Shown: positions 23,601-36,689, numbered from the stretch's first letter. The stretch is 64,000 nt of DNA from Siphlonurus alternatus (GCA_949825025.1 OX463778.1:48198829-48262828); one strand, 5' to 3'. Program-made: numbers and translations. Notes: generated by a model from the letters alone, not told the origin.

Positions 23601-26491
23601 CTCTCGTGACTAAAATTATGGAAATGTCTTAGAGTCAGGACCTTGCTTTATCTGATCTGCAATGCATACGTGTAATTGCATCATGTAATTTTCTCTTTGT
23701 GTCGTTGGCTCTAGAAATTTGTGTGTAAGCAATTATAGTTCGTGGTTGTAACACGGTGTCACTAACATGCAGTGCAGTTATGATGCACTCTGGGTGTGGT
23801 GTCACCCATGCAATTAAAGAGAGTACTGGCGCCATGCACGAGAAGTGTCCTTGCTGGCTGCTGCGAGAAAGACCGACGTGCAGGGGTGGTCATCCGGGCG
23901 CACCACGTGACACCCGGCTCGGGTGTAAATCGGGAGCTCGAGGAAGGGCACGGGGGGGAGAGAATCAAAAGCGCGGAGGCCGGCTGCCCGCCGTCGTCTT
24001 GGTAGATAGTGGCATGCGAGCGAACCAACGAATTAGCGACGACGTTTCTTCCAGCTTGTCCCTTGCGACAAACCTTAATTTAGCCCCGCAACAAGCGCAT
24101 TTTGATCCACAGCTTTTCTGATGTTTTATATACCTTTTACCTTATTCTCTCTTTCTCTCTCGATTACTACAGATACATAACATTCAGCGCCTCTAGTAGC
24201 AGACTAAAGAACTGTATAACTGAGGGTCGTTTAGAAGATGTGTGGTATACAGCGGAAGAAGTAGAAGAAGAGCCATTTTTAAATACCGACCCTGTTTTAC
24301 TGTGGGCGTTAGCACTTTAACAGCACGTTTCCGACGTTGCCAATTGTTTTTTTTTTTTTTTTTTTTCGGATTTTTAATAGCATGATATTATAATTTAATT
24401 CCATGTACTGATTATATAATTAGAAGTAACGAGGCGGGGAAAGTGAGGGAGATCACAGTAGACACTCAGAGAAGTGGTAAGATGACAGACGTGCCATGCA
24501 CGAGGCAGCCGCGTGTTTTTACCTCCTCCTCCCATGTATGTGAGTCGCGACGAGGCGAGGCGGCCACGCGTGCTCACTCGCTCCTGTGGCTACTGTCGCT
24601 GTTTGCTGCTGCTTAGCTCGCGTCGTCGACCGGCCGGCTAGCTCGCGCTGAGAATCCACCAATGCGAGAGTACTTGGGCTATATAAGGCCCACAAACGTA
24701 TGACATGATACGTATTTTTAGATTGATGAATCTTGACTCTTCACGACACTTTTTCTTCTCTACCTCAGCACATGCTATACTCGGCATTCAGGCAGGCGTT
24801 TTACACACACCCACGGTCACAGATCTAATTTCAGAAATAAATTTAACTCTTCAAAGGAATATTTTATGGTTGTTTTATTATTTATGACTCTTAAAAAAAA
24901 AAAAAAAAAGTAAATAACGTACATTGTAATAATCGTACAAGCACGCGTGAAGTGAGCACCGTTTCGTTGTATTAAAGTTGTGTGCTAATTTTGTTGACAG
25001 CAATATTGGTGCATGTTTGTGATCCAAGGTCCGAGTTATCCCCACAAACCACAAACATGTATTGCAGCATGCACAAAATCAGAGTGCATTTTTGACGAGA
25101 GTATGTTTTATGTTGCAGGATGCAAGATCAAGGCTCTGCGTGCCAAGACCAACACGTACATCAAGACCCCAGTGCGCGGTGAGGAGCCCGTGTTCGTAGT
25201 GACGGGACGTAAGGAGGACGTGGCCAAGGCGAAGCGTGAGATTCTTTCAGCCGCCGAGCACTTCTCGCAGATCCGTGCTAGCCGCAAGAGCAGCTCGCTG
25301 GGTGGCGTACCTGGCCTGAGCGCGGGTACCAGCACCTCGGCCAACGGCAGTGCTACTCCTGGGCCACCTGCCTCCGTGCCTGGCCACGTGACCATCCAGG
25401 TACGCGTACCGTATCGTGTGGTGGGGCTTGTCGTGGGGCCCAAGGGTGCCACCATCAAGCGAATCCAGCATCAGACGCACACCTACATCGTGACGCCGTC
25501 TCGTGACAAGGAACCAGTGTTTGAGGTGACGGGGTTGCCAGAGAGTGTGGATGCTGCACGACGTGAGATCGAGGCTCACATCGCTATGCGTACGGGAGCG
25601 GGCGCTGCTGCTGGAGGTCTGCTGGATTTTCCTGATGTAGGGGGCAGTGAACCCGATCTGCTCACCATTCGCTCTAGCTCGGCGGGTGGGGCACCAGAGG
25701 ACCTGCTCGCGTCGTTTCTCAAGAATGGACTGGGAGGTTTGACGAGCCTCAACTCTCTTGCTGCGCGTTATGGAGGAGACGTGCTAAACACTGCACCCTC
25801 TAGCACGTTCTCGGCGTTTCAAGCGTCCGACTCAGTGCTAAGTAACATGACTGCTGCTACGTTTGCGTCTTCCACTGGCGCTTTCTCGTCGTGCTCATCG
25901 TCTTCGTCGTCAGCGTCGTCGACATCGGGCGTGAACCGCCTAGCCGAGTTGACGGGGTTTGGCTCGGGCTCCCTGTGGGGCGGCAGCAGCAGCCTGGACC
26001 GTGACGAGGGTCTGGGGGAATCACCATCATTCGAAAGCGCCCCCAGTACCGCGAGCATCTGGTCAGACATGAAGCACCCACTGGGCTCGTTCCCACCTGC
26101 CCCGCTACAGCGTCGTGCTAGCTTCTCGCCGCCGCTCGTAATGGACGTGCTGGCTCCGGCCTCGGCCTCCAGCTCGCCACCACCGTCATCGCATGTCCAG
26201 GCGCGACGTATCAGCTCTGATCCACTGGCTGCCGCTGCAGCTGCTGCTTTTGGTTCATCGGCCTCTGCGTCGCCCACTGACTCGATGGGATCGCTGTCAA
26301 GTGGAGGTGCACGTCGCGAGTGCATTGTGTGCGGCGAAAAGGATGTGGTAGCGGCCCTGGTGCCGTGTGGCCATAACCTCTTCTGTCTGGAGTGCGCCGA
26401 GCGTGTGTGCGAGCGCCCTCCCGAGCAGGCGCCCGCGCAGTGCCCGGCCTGTCAGCAGCCAGTTCTCCAGGCCATCCGCATCTTCTCGTAA
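17609..26491 (+). CDS. MEX3: MEX3 RNA-binding KH/RING E3 ligase, complete
   Basis: Two exons, 17609-17849 and 25119-26491, split in phase 1 inside the KH1 GxxG loop, the position also used in vertebrate MEX3 genes. The protein has 537 residues. The N-terminus [20 protein letters not shown] leads to [22 protein letters not shown]1 spans about 64-130 (GRQG 78-81) and KH2 about 171-236 (GPKG 187-190). A long Ser/Ala/Gly-rich linker includes RRASFSP and RRISSDP, possible 14-3-3-type sites. The C-terminal C3HC4 RING has C482, C485, C497, H499, C503, C506, C522 and C525, ending QAIRIFS. Family role: binds target mRNAs through the KH domains to repress or destabilise them, with ubiquitin ligase activity from the RING, mainly cytoplasmic and developmental. 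Exon 2 is far more GC-rich than its surroundings. The start was chosen as the ATG giving the conserved MP-SLF N-terminus; in-frame codons upstream lack ATG. Confidence 0.97.
18862..18892 (-). mobile_element. Short retroelement 3'-tail relic
   Basis: TTGGCTTTACAGCATAGAT here recurs at 42782-42800. Read on the minus strand, both copies run from CTATGCTGTAAAGCCAA into an A-rich or (ATT)n tail, as a SINE/LINE 3' end would. Only the tail is present. Confidence 0.4.
19961..20040 (+). repeat. 25-bp tandem repeat, 3.2 copies
   Basis: The 25-nt unit, which begins ATAAACTGAAATTACTT and ends ATATCGAA, is repeated three times without change, followed by ATAAA. The identity between copies points to recent duplication. 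Confidence 0.95.
22220..22343. mobile_element. Mariner-like MITE, 120 bp, TA-flanked
   Basis: TA borders at 22220-22221 and 22342-22343 enclose an element starting CAGTCGTCGCCTCGGAAAAT and ending as the near-complement. The arms continue through TTGTTAATCACCATA and TATGGTGATTAACAA. TA duplication and CAGT-type ends fit Tc1/mariner derivatives. A half copy lies at 1942-2013. Non-coding. Confidence 0.85.
24430..24700 (+). promoter_or_regulatory. Candidate internal MEX3 promoter
   Basis: A CpG-rich island ends with a CCAAT box (24659-24663) and a TATA box, CTATATAAGG (TATATAA at 24680-24686), 17 bp downstream. An ATG at 25013 opens a frame that runs through the intron/exon 2 boundary in frame with the KH and RING coding region. 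Together they would make a short MEX3 isoform. No transcript evidence is available, and TATA-like motifs are common by chance in AT-rich DNA. Confidence 0.35.
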
Positions 26492-28720
26492 GCGACCCTT
26501 CCCCGTAAAAAACCGCTTGCAGTCCCCCGTACTACATCATCACAAAGCAAAAAAAAAAAAAAAAAAAAACTTTTTTACTATACAACGAAATGAGTAAATT
26601 ATTTGAAAAGTCTATATTTTATGTTAACTTTTTTTGTTAAATGTTTCCTTTACCTAAAGATACATTGTATGGATGTGTAAAAGAAAATGTATGACCCCCC
26701 CTCTTTATAATGAAATTTACCTAAACTCCATGTATCGGAGAAGTTTTTTTTATATATTTTAAATGATATCTCAAACATCATGAAGACGATTCAAATCAAG
26801 ATGAAATATTTTGATTTAATATTTATCACCACATTTAAGAGTATTAATTATTCATATTTTAATGAGATTTAAAGATTTTTTTGTAACAATTTTTTTTTGT
26901 GTGTATTGAGTGTGTGTAGAGACCGATTTTTTCAGTATAATATAAATAATATAAAAAATATAACCGTAGCTGACTTACAAAACAAAAGACAAGCAGCGAG
27001 CTGAGGGGGGCGTGGCCGACCACGTGGCCACGTGCCCCGTCCCCCCGCCCGAGAAAGGCAAGCCCGCCGCCCGTCTGATCTGCAGAAGGGCTGTGATTCT
27101 CAAAACTGCCACCGGGGGCCCCAGTCTCAGTGGGTCCCCGCACCCTTGGACAAGCTCTGCAGCGGATGCATATTTTATTATTTCTCCCGAAATATATATT
27201 TTTTTCATAATAATATTTTAAAAAACTAAAAATACAAAAAAGTCTATATAGGCGGTATTTAGGGCCAGGCGCGGTTTACTTATTATACGCTATAAAAAAC
27301 TATTATTGCAGGGAAAATAAATCATAATTAATACACAGTCATCTTTTTTCTGGAATTAACCATTCCTCGTTATTATCGATATTATTAAAAAAAAAAAATA
27401 GTAAAACATATCCCTTGTTAGCTAGGAATTGCTCTGTTATTTGTTCTGTTTTTCATGTGATATAGCCATAAGTTATTGAAGAATTTAAAAAAAAAAACAA
27501 AAGAGTATTAACAAATTATTTATCTACCCCCACGTCACCAGTCAGCTATTTTTTTTAATCTTTTTTTTTAAATGATAAATTATTTTTTTATAATTTAAAT
27601 GACAAGGGCTTCACTGTTCATTCATTTTTATATATATTAATATACTATGTAGAACGGTGTTATTTATTTACTTTTTTTGTCAATATAATAATCCCTGTGT
27701 TTTGTTATATTGTATTATATGCTCAATACTAATAAATTATTCTTATTAAAGAGCTGGGTGGGCCCCGGAAAATACTTGAAGGCGCTCGTTACTCGCTCAG
27801 GATCCCGCTTCTTTTCTCTATGTATATCTATGAACTCAAAACGCGTGCCACAGCACCCCCGCGTCGTGTTATAGCGTGCTCTTGTGGGGCTCTCTAGACT
27901 CGCGGCCGTGGGGTGCCCCGTGCCTCATCTCACAGCCTTGTCGAGCAATCGCGGAGATTTATTTTGCATGTGCCCTCAAGCCCCAGTAATATTTTTTTTT
28001 TTTTTTTCAATATAAATGAATGTAAAAGAAGTATATATAATAATTTATTTTTTATTTTTTACGTGATTTAAATAATTTTTTATATAATTGATAAAAGATC
28101 TACTTATTATTAAATATAGCCATATTATAAAGAGGTAAATATAAAAAAATGAAAAAAAAAACAAAACAAATAAAAAAATGAAAAAAAAAATCGTAAAAAT
28201 TATATAATGTGTGTGTTTTTTCCAAAACTATTTTTCAAATAAATGGTGACAAAACTTATTATCTCCCACCTTAAGTTTGCACAATATTTATGATACTATA
28301 AAAAAATCACAAAAAAATTATCAGAGTTGTAGTTAGTGTTTTTTCTATTTTATTATGATCCTATGAACTATATATATTAAATATAAATAATAATTATAAA
28401 TATAAATAATTAATATATAAAAATGATGTAGTTCTTTATATATATATATTATAAATAGATAAATATGTTATTTTTTATGTTAGGCTGCTCAAATTTTTGG
28501 CGGGCCCGGAAAAGGATTAAAAAAAAAACATTATTTAATTGCAAAATAGAGGCATTTTAAAAAAATAATAATAATATAAAGTAATTTTTTTTATTTGTTC
28601 TTGATTGTTTGGTGAGCCGAAGCTTAATTAAATAGCCGTCGTCTTCCACTTATAGGCCCTAGAAGAAGGGTGGGTGGGGATAAATGGACGGTGTGGGGGC
28701 GCTCGCCGCCCGCCCGCATG
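26492..28720 (+). other. MEX3 3' UTR and downstream GC-rich patches
   Basis: The proximal part after the stop is the likely 3' UTR, with an A19 run near 26548 and T/A-rich sequence. GC-rich patches lie at about 26985-27160, 27750-27960 and 28610-28720 within otherwise AT-rich DNA. No open frame here is convincing. The 3' UTR end is not defined. Confidence 0.5.
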
Positions 28721-31700
28721 AGTGAATTTCGTTTTGGTTCCGTATGATGTTGGCTGCGTACCGTATAAGTGTGTTATTATATCCGTGAATGGTGGATGGT
28801 TTAAAAAATATATATGTAACTATATACTGTACGTCCCGCGGTGTGTTTTCTTGTATGTTAGTGATTATTATTACTATTACATTTTTTTTTATGATGATGA
28901 AATATTTGTTTGTTGATTAAATTAAATTAATTAATCTACTTCTCCGGTCTCTCTCTCTCTCTCTACTATCTCAGTGTGTCGTTTGTCGTTACCGTATGTT
29001 ATACGTAGATGATTGCGGTATAGGCCGGTATATATCGCTGCCCTACCAAAATCCCTTCAACTTTTGGGAATTATGGAGGTGTGAGCGCGTGTTTCTCCGT
29101 ATTATTATCATTATTATTATTCTAATGTCTCGTATTAAAATGAAAATATTTATTAAAAAAAAAAAATGCGTATACTTGGATGCTTTTTCAATAAAATAAC
29201 ACTCTCTTGACTCTTTCTATAATAATATTAAACCCTATTGTAATATAAATTATTATTATAGGTAAATAATGAAGAAAAGAAAGTATCTATATATATATAT
29301 AAATATATTAAGAAGGCAATAATTTCATATTATATTTAAAAAATAATAATAATAAATTCAGTAATTTTTCTACAGATTAAAATACAAAAATAATCTATAC
29401 TTTTTTATTGAAAAAGAAAAATTTGCACTTTATATTATAACTTCCCTCCTAATATAAGAAAAATTAAGAAAAAGGAAAACTTTTCGCATTTCCAAAATAT
29501 CCTAAATAAAAAAAAAAATAGTATCCGTGACTATTTCAGACTTTTTTTTTTTTTTTTCAATGTAATCGCTAGTTAATGTAAACTCTTATAGTATTTATAA
29601 AGTTAAAATCATTAGATGTGTTATATATGTATACCTTAATTAAGAGACATTAGCTTGCGATTATGTAGACCCAAAAATTTGTAAGAGAGAGTGTGATGTC
29701 TTATGGAATGCAAAACCAACTGAAGATGACTGAATATGGATTGTGTCAATATTCTTTATTAAACAAAATATATAATAATAGTATTGTTATCAATCTTAAT
29801 GGATTTTTTAAAATACAGATAATGATGATGATAATTAAAATAAATAGTATAAAAAAAAATTTAAAAAAAAAAGGTTTTCAGGCCTAAATATCTTACACGA
29901 GTTATGTATGTGTTATATTCAGAAATAGTTTAAGTGTTCCATATAATTGTCTGGAACGAATATTTATTCTATTTAAATAAATAAAATTATAGTCTTGTAT
30001 TTATAAAAAAAAAAATATATATATTTCAGATTTTGTTACAATAATAATTATATAAAATAATGATGATGGTAATATTTTGACATATTTGGCATATAAATTA
30101 TATTAAAAAACAAAGAAACCATACTGCTGATATATACTGCTTCAGAATTTTGAATCTGATATGAGTATATCTGATGTAATAAATAATATTAATAATAATT
30201 ATGTACTGTAACTTTGTAACAATAACGCACTGCAAACTATAACTTGATAAGCAATAATTTAATCGTTCAGCAGGGTTGCAAAGATATTAAGGACAGTTGT
30301 AACCTAAGCAGTATGGGAGAGCTTTCCCCCCCACCACCACCCTCTTAACAAAACCTTATTTAAAAAATATATATATATAATATATAATTACATAGCTACC
30401 ATGCTCAGCATAATATTATAGAATCAACACTTATATAATCTTTTAGAATAGAGCCTGAAGTGTTAATGGGTCCTAGCAGGTTAATCCATTTTGTCCCCCC
30501 CTGAAAAAAATATATTATAAAAAATGCATAATTATATTATAAAAATTATATTAAAAAAAAAAGAGAGTGTGTTCTGTAATATATCGCTGCCTTATGGAAA
30601 AAAAAAATATATATATATGGGGAAGAGCCCATTTTTGCTGTTGGTACTGGGAAAAAAAAAATGGTGTTAAACTTCATTGACATAACACGTATATGGCGTT
30701 TTAGTAGTAACTTGTCTCCGAAATGGTCAGTTTTCCCTCGTAACAGTATGGAATACTATGTTAGTGTTTGAAAAGTATAACTGTTTTTGTTATGTGTACA
30801 TTTTTCTCTCGTCTTGTTATTATTGTATTATCAGAAAAAAAAATAATCGTTTAAATTATCTCTCATTTCTTATATTTACAATAAAATAATTATGGGACGA
30901 AAGAAAAAGAAAAAAGGGATAATAGTGGAAATTGGAATGGTTACAAATGAATTATTAATTATATTTTCTTGTTTCAAAATTTAAAAGTAACCATCCCAAC
31001 ACTTTGTAGTAATTTTTGATTGACAGTTATGATGACCCCTAAATACCAGAGTTGGCCCCCAGAAATGTCATTAAGTACAAACTTTGCGGCCACCATAAAA
31101 CCCCCCTTTTGCCCCCCTCCTGTCGGTGGAGAGAATGAGACGGAGGTCATAATTTCAGTCAGTCTTGGGAAATGTTCATAAAAAAAATATGTGGCACCCC
31201 CATTTCACCATAAACCCTCAGCACGCTTAAATCATTCATGTTTTTTTTTATTATTTTTTGCTTTCCATATATACTAATAAGTAATAAACTATCCAAGTCT
31301 TCAAACATTAGCACAGAAATCGCATTCTCATGAACAACACACACATTATAACGTAAAGAAAAATTATTATAACATAATTGTGTGTGCACCATATCAAAGC
31401 TTTACTGTGATTTGAAAGACTGATTATGTGTTTTTTGAAAAAAATATTATAAAAAAAATACATTTAAATGATTATTAAAAAAAAAAAATAAGAGAGAAAT
31501 TTGTCCTTTTGTGACTTGAACTATAAATAAATGGGGAAAAAAGCAAGATAGAATACATGGAGAGAAATTTTTGTGATTATTTTTATGTTCCTGGCGTTGG
31601 GAGTCGTGAGTGAATGCATTTAATAATAATTTTAAAAAATTTGAAATTATTGATAATCTTATTAATAATAATCGTGAAACTGTAATATTTAGATTAAAAA

Positions 31701-34700
31701 AACATCAAGCAAAACATCAAAAATATTCTTGAATCGAATTAAAAGGCCTCCCTTTGCCATGACCAACACCAGTTATTTATAAAATTAAGGCAAAATATTT
31801 AACTATTGCCAACAGCAAAAAAAGGTTCCATAAAGAATAATAATCAGTGGCCATTTTCAATGTAATCATATAATAATAATAAAATAATTAAAAAATATAC
31901 ATAATACATGAACTTGTATTATGTTTCTTAATAATATAATCAATGAATTAAATATAATTATAGGCTTCTAATTAATACTTTGCGTACTCTAGATTTGTAA
32001 TAGTGTGCCATAACTGCTCACCTTTCTTAATTTTTGTTTAAATTAATAATTAAATGCTACTTATATATTATATAGACGCTGCCCAAATCAAATCATCATT
32101 AATTAATATTCTCTTAGATTGATATATTACTGCTCCCTCTCTTTCTCTCTCTCTCTGTCAAGATGGGTTTTCTTATTTAAGTGACCACACGGTACTTTGA
32201 TTAGTTCAAATGATAATAATAATAATTAATATTTAAGCTATTAGAGCAAAAATATGGCTTACATGTTTTTCATAACGGTGCGATGTTGTTGTGAGTATAT
32301 AATAATAATAATAGTACGTTGCTTGTTCAATTTTTTTAAAAATGAAAATTTTAATGTATTTAATTGTTTCTTTGTATAATGTGTTTAAATTATCTTTATA
32401 AATTATCATTCTATTAGAATCTAAGCAATTTTTGAAAGAAAGGTTAGATCAAATTCTAGTTGTGGATTCTATATTTTATAATTATATAGTATGTTTGTAT
32501 ATTTTAATTCATATTTATAAATTATTTTACCATATTATTTATTGATGCCTGGGAAAAAAATATTTAGTAATTATTATTTATTTTCTGTAAACCTTATGAG
32601 ACTATAATGTAAGAATAATACAAATTATTAAATGTATGCAGTATTGACTGAATGATATAAAAAAAAAAAAAAAAAGGCGAGAAGTTTAAAGCTGCTGCTG
32701 CCCCTTGTAAGATTGAATAAGGTTGCAAACTGAAGTGATCCACACACGGGCTTGGTCTGACCTCATTTTCTCAGTCTTTTTTGGATCTGATGGCTTGTTT
32801 ATTTGTGTGAACTGTGTTTATTTTTATTATTATTTCTAATTTGTTTCTCTATAAATAATATATATAGGGGGGAAGTTAAAGGTAATCTATTTTAATTTTT
32901 TGCCTAAATAATCCCTATTTTCCTAATTTTTTTATATTATTAATTGTTCTCTAAAAGGGATGTAATTTTCCCTAAAACGCGAACCAATCGATTTGCTCAA
33001 CGCCATCCTCCCCCCACCCTTACCCATGTTTTTCATTCCACTGCAATACACAGCTGATAACTCACGCACACACGCAGTGCCATCATTAAAAAATTAAAAA
33101 AAAAAAAGTGTCATCGCACTCAGGTGGGGGGTGACGCCCCCTTTTTTTATTATCTTAGTCATAGAAAGGGTATTGCAATTTTGGCGGACAATTCAAGTTG
33201 ATTTTTAATATATTTTCTAAAATAATAATTGATAAAAAAAAAAATGTGTATTTTAATAGTTTTGTACTATAATAACGAGGCTTTATAGGCTTTCCCTTTC
33301 TGCTACTAATATAATATAAAAAAACAGTGCTCACAGAACTGGGAGCTAAATATTTCATCAGGGTTGTGTGTGTGTTGTATAGATTTTTTAAAAATAATAA
33401 TTATAAATGACTAATAAAAAAATATAATGATGAAAGTTATGTAAACATTATATAATAGGTTTGTTTATTTGGAAGTGTTTATATTACCCAAAGAATTATA
33501 CTCAGCCTAAAAAATATATATATATTACCTAGATAGTTCCATGCAAAATTCTTCACATATATTTTTATTATACATGTTTTCATGTGCGTATGATAATCTT
33601 GAACAAATGTATTTTGAAGTTCAACAAATTACCTCCTTTTTGGGTAACGAGTACTTAAATATTTAAAAGAAATTTATTATTATAAATTAATATTAATTAT
33701 ATGTTAAACTTTTTTTTAATGTTTTTTGCTAATGTTTTTATTTTTCAAACTTTGTGAAATATGAGACTCGCTATTAAGATCGATTACTTCGTAGTAAAAT
33801 AAAAATTGTATTTGTAACGGATTATTTATGTTTTTATTTTTTCACCTCAGTTTTTATAAATATATATTATTGTATTATTAATTATTATTATGCTTGCTGG
33901 AAAGATAAATTATTTATTTCAGTCCTTGTAAAGACTCGTACTTGTGGGCTGCATATAGAATTAAATAAATATAATTATATTAAATGAAATTATAACTACT
34001 TTGTATCCAGCAAAATTACTGTTCTTTATATTTATATCATTATAAAATTTTGAATACTTAAAAAAAAAAATAAGTAAACAAATTTAAGTCTGGATGCTTT
34101 GTAGAAAATTAAAAATGTGAATATATTAAGTCAAATATTGTAAGTAAAAGAAGGTAATAGTTGCAACTGATAAAAATAAAAGCTTCTCCTATATGTTTTA
34201 AAGGAGAAAAGAGCAAGCATATTCAAGATGATCGCAGCTATAAGAAAGCATAAAGAGCTCTCACAAGATCTCTAAAATAGACTGCAGAGCTTTTTTTGTT
34301 TTTGTTTTTTAAACAACTGTCCACACAAAAAATAATAATGTAATACGCCAAATCGATGTAAATATTCTTTCAGATAAGTAAAAAGATTCACATGTAATTA
34401 TTTCATGTTTATTTTTTTCTTAAATATAGATTTCTAAATCCTTATAATAGTTCCATAATTATATTATTATTACATTTTTTTTAAACAGGTGACTTAGCAA
34501 AAAATATATAATAAATTAATAACTTTCATATAAGGTCAGATTAATAGTGTCTAGACAGTACTTGGGTTATAATTTAGATAAAACATTTGAAACATGCATG
34601 AGCAGTAGAGCAAAGATAAAATAGTAAATTAAAGCTCCAAAATTACATTGAAATGGTATTCATTAATTTATAAATTATAGAAAACAAAAAGTTGAAACCT

Positions 34701-34731
34701 TCAATTGATGCATGGAGCAGTGACAAAGGAA
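28721..34731. other. AT-rich gene desert, nothing recognised
   Basis: Dominated by A/T homopolymers, (TA)n and (TAA)n tracts. Both strands were scanned for exon-like stretches with splice signals and none was found. Short ORFs here have low-complexity Lys/Asn/Ile/Phe composition expected from AT-rich noise. Confidence 0.7.
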
Positions 34732-35285
34732 TTAAGGGTAAGGTAACACCACCAATGTTAAAAAGATCCCTCACACAAAAATTCTGAAAAAAATTTAAAA
34801 TGTTCTCCTCTATACCCCCTATCAGTAACTAAAATATCAGAATATCAGGTATACAAATTCGATCTAGTTTTTGAGTTATGAATTTTTTGTGTGAGGGATT
34901 TTTTTTAAGGGTAAGGTAACGCCACCAATGTTAAAAAAAATCCCTCTCATAAAAATTCTGAAAAAAATTTAAAATGTTCTCCTCTATACCCCCTATCAGT
35001 ACCTAAAATATCAGGTATACAAATACGATCTAGTTTTTGAGTTACAAATTTTTAAAGTTGACTACTTTAACATGGAGAAATGAAACTCCCATGTTAAATT
35101 GGTCAACTTTAAAAATTCATAACTCAAAAACTAGATCGTATTTGTATACCTGATATTTTAGCTACTGATAGGGGGTGTAGAGGAGAACATTTTAAATTTT
35201 TTTCAGAATTTTTTTGAGAGGGATTTTTTTTAACATTGGTGGCGTTACCTTACCCTTAACATTGGTGGCGTTACCATACCCTTAA
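34732..35285. mobile_element. Nested pair of TTAA-flanked foldback MITEs
   Basis: An older copy starts at 34732 (TTAAGGGTAAGGTAACACC) and runs to a TTAA at 34905-34908. A younger, complete copy then spans 34905-35259, and the last 26 bp of the older copy (CATTGGTGGCGTTACC, then ATACCCTTAA) follow to 35285. The younger copy therefore inserted at the TTAA inside the older copy's right arm and duplicated it. The older copy has also lost its central hairpin, with the break at a shared GAATTTTT. Confidence 0.92.
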
Positions 35286-35488
35286 GCATTAGCTATTTAG
35301 TTATAGTTTAAAAAGTAAAATTTTTGGTTATAGTAATGCATAATTCACTTATAATTAAAACTAGCGTTCTAAAAATTTTGAAATTAAGGCTCGTTATTTA
35401 TTAGTTATTTCTAAGTTGTTGTGATAATTATTAGGTGTGTTAATTCGTAAATACCCAATCAAATGAAAATAAAATATAAGTTATATTA

Positions 35489-35607
35489 GGCCTGTTCGTA
35501 AACCCTGCTCGGTGTACACTTTTTGCACCCAATCGACCCTATGTACATGCGATATAAGGTCGATTGGGTGTAGAAAGTGTACACCGAGCAGGGTTTACGA
35601 ACAGGCC
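35489..35607. mobile_element. 119-bp near-perfect foldback (GGCCTGTTCGTAAA termini)
   Basis: The left arm GGCCTGTTCGTAAACCCTGC and continuing CGGTGTACACTTTTTGCACC pairs with the right arm around a short AT-rich loop (near TGTACATGCGATAT). The arms are about 50 bp with very few mismatches. Its termini resemble those of 4122-4252. Confidence 0.85.
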
Positions 35608-36650
35608 CATTGTGTGTTCACTGCACGGAAGGTTTATTCAGCTAGGTGATTCATAAATCATTTGAATCATGTTTACGAACAAAACAAAAAGAAACTTAAT
35701 AAATAACACAATTATTGTTTTATTTATTAATAATGGTAAACATGCTAAATAAAATGGAACGAACTATCAAATGTTGATAGTTTTTAGAACGAAATACCTT
35801 CTAAACGATAATTTTGTATAATCTTAAATTTTCCTTCGTTTTTGAATAATACTAATAATGTTTTTCCTTCGTGTCAATAAAATTTCATTTTTGGTATAAA
35901 GATACTACATATAATAAATTTTATAAATTAAATATATTATTATCTGTAAGAGGGAGCTGGAAAGTGCTAGAACAGGTTATTATAAAAGAATAACTCCATC
36001 TTTAACTTTTGCTTCAAAATATGTAAATATTTTACTATATTTAATTGTAAATGTCATGGAAATATAGACTGTATGTATATAGGATATATAAATAGTCAAA
36101 AGTTATTAGAAGGTCAAACTATTATTAAAATTCTGCATTAACATATTGTATCGCATAGACATTGATTATTTTTATAATACGTACAGCATGCATGGTTTAT
36201 TCAGATTTTATATTAAAGATATTATATATATATTATACAAATTTAAAAAAAAATAATAATTTGTAGTTATTCTAATTTATGCATGATGGCAATTATATAA
36301 ATTTATTAAAGTTAACTTATGGAACCTGTGGCAATTTATTTTTATTGTCCATAATATTTTTATGAAGTTTAAATCTTCATCAACACTTTGCATTGTTAGA
36401 TTGCTTTTTAATATATAATTTAATGTGATCGTAAAATAATGAGATTTAAATTATTTCTGAATTAATAAATAATTTTACATTTCAAATGTCACTAATTTAG
36501 TTTCTCTCCCTTCAATTTCTTCAATATTAATACATTGTTTATTTATATTATGTGAATAATATTAATTAAATAACAACAACTCCAATATACTCCCAATAAG
36601 TTCTTGAAACACGTCACGCATTTCAAAATCTTATTTTTATTCTAATTAAG
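35608..36650. other. AT-rich DNA, nothing recognised
   Basis: No exon, RNA gene or repeat family was recognised. The sequence is mainly A/T homopolymer-rich. Confidence 0.6.
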
Positions 36651-36689
36651 ATGACGTAAGTTTAGTTAAAAACGACTGTAGTGTGTCGT

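Larger units (their letters stand above)
17850..25118 (+). other. MEX3 intron with repeated GC-rich islands
   Basis: A 7269-nt intron of AT-rich DNA broken by GC-rich, CpG-bearing islands at about 17915-18030, 19116-19320, 19550-19655, 20160-20520, 21070-21260, 21835-22160, 23760-24050 and 24430-24700. It also holds a 25-bp tandem repeat (19961-20040) and a mariner-like MITE (22220-22343). No family-recognisable exon was found, although several islands show chance-length open frames. Confidence 0.75.

Noticed and set aside
23756..24121. 121-codon frame in the MEX3 intron (and overlapping frames on both strands)
   Set aside because: It coincides with a GC-rich island open in several frames; no conserved motif.
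28015..28040. Resemblance to miR-1 (GAATGTAAAAGAAGTAT)
   Set aside because: There is an extra A inside the seed-adjacent region and no complementary arm within 100 bp on either side; AT-rich chance match.
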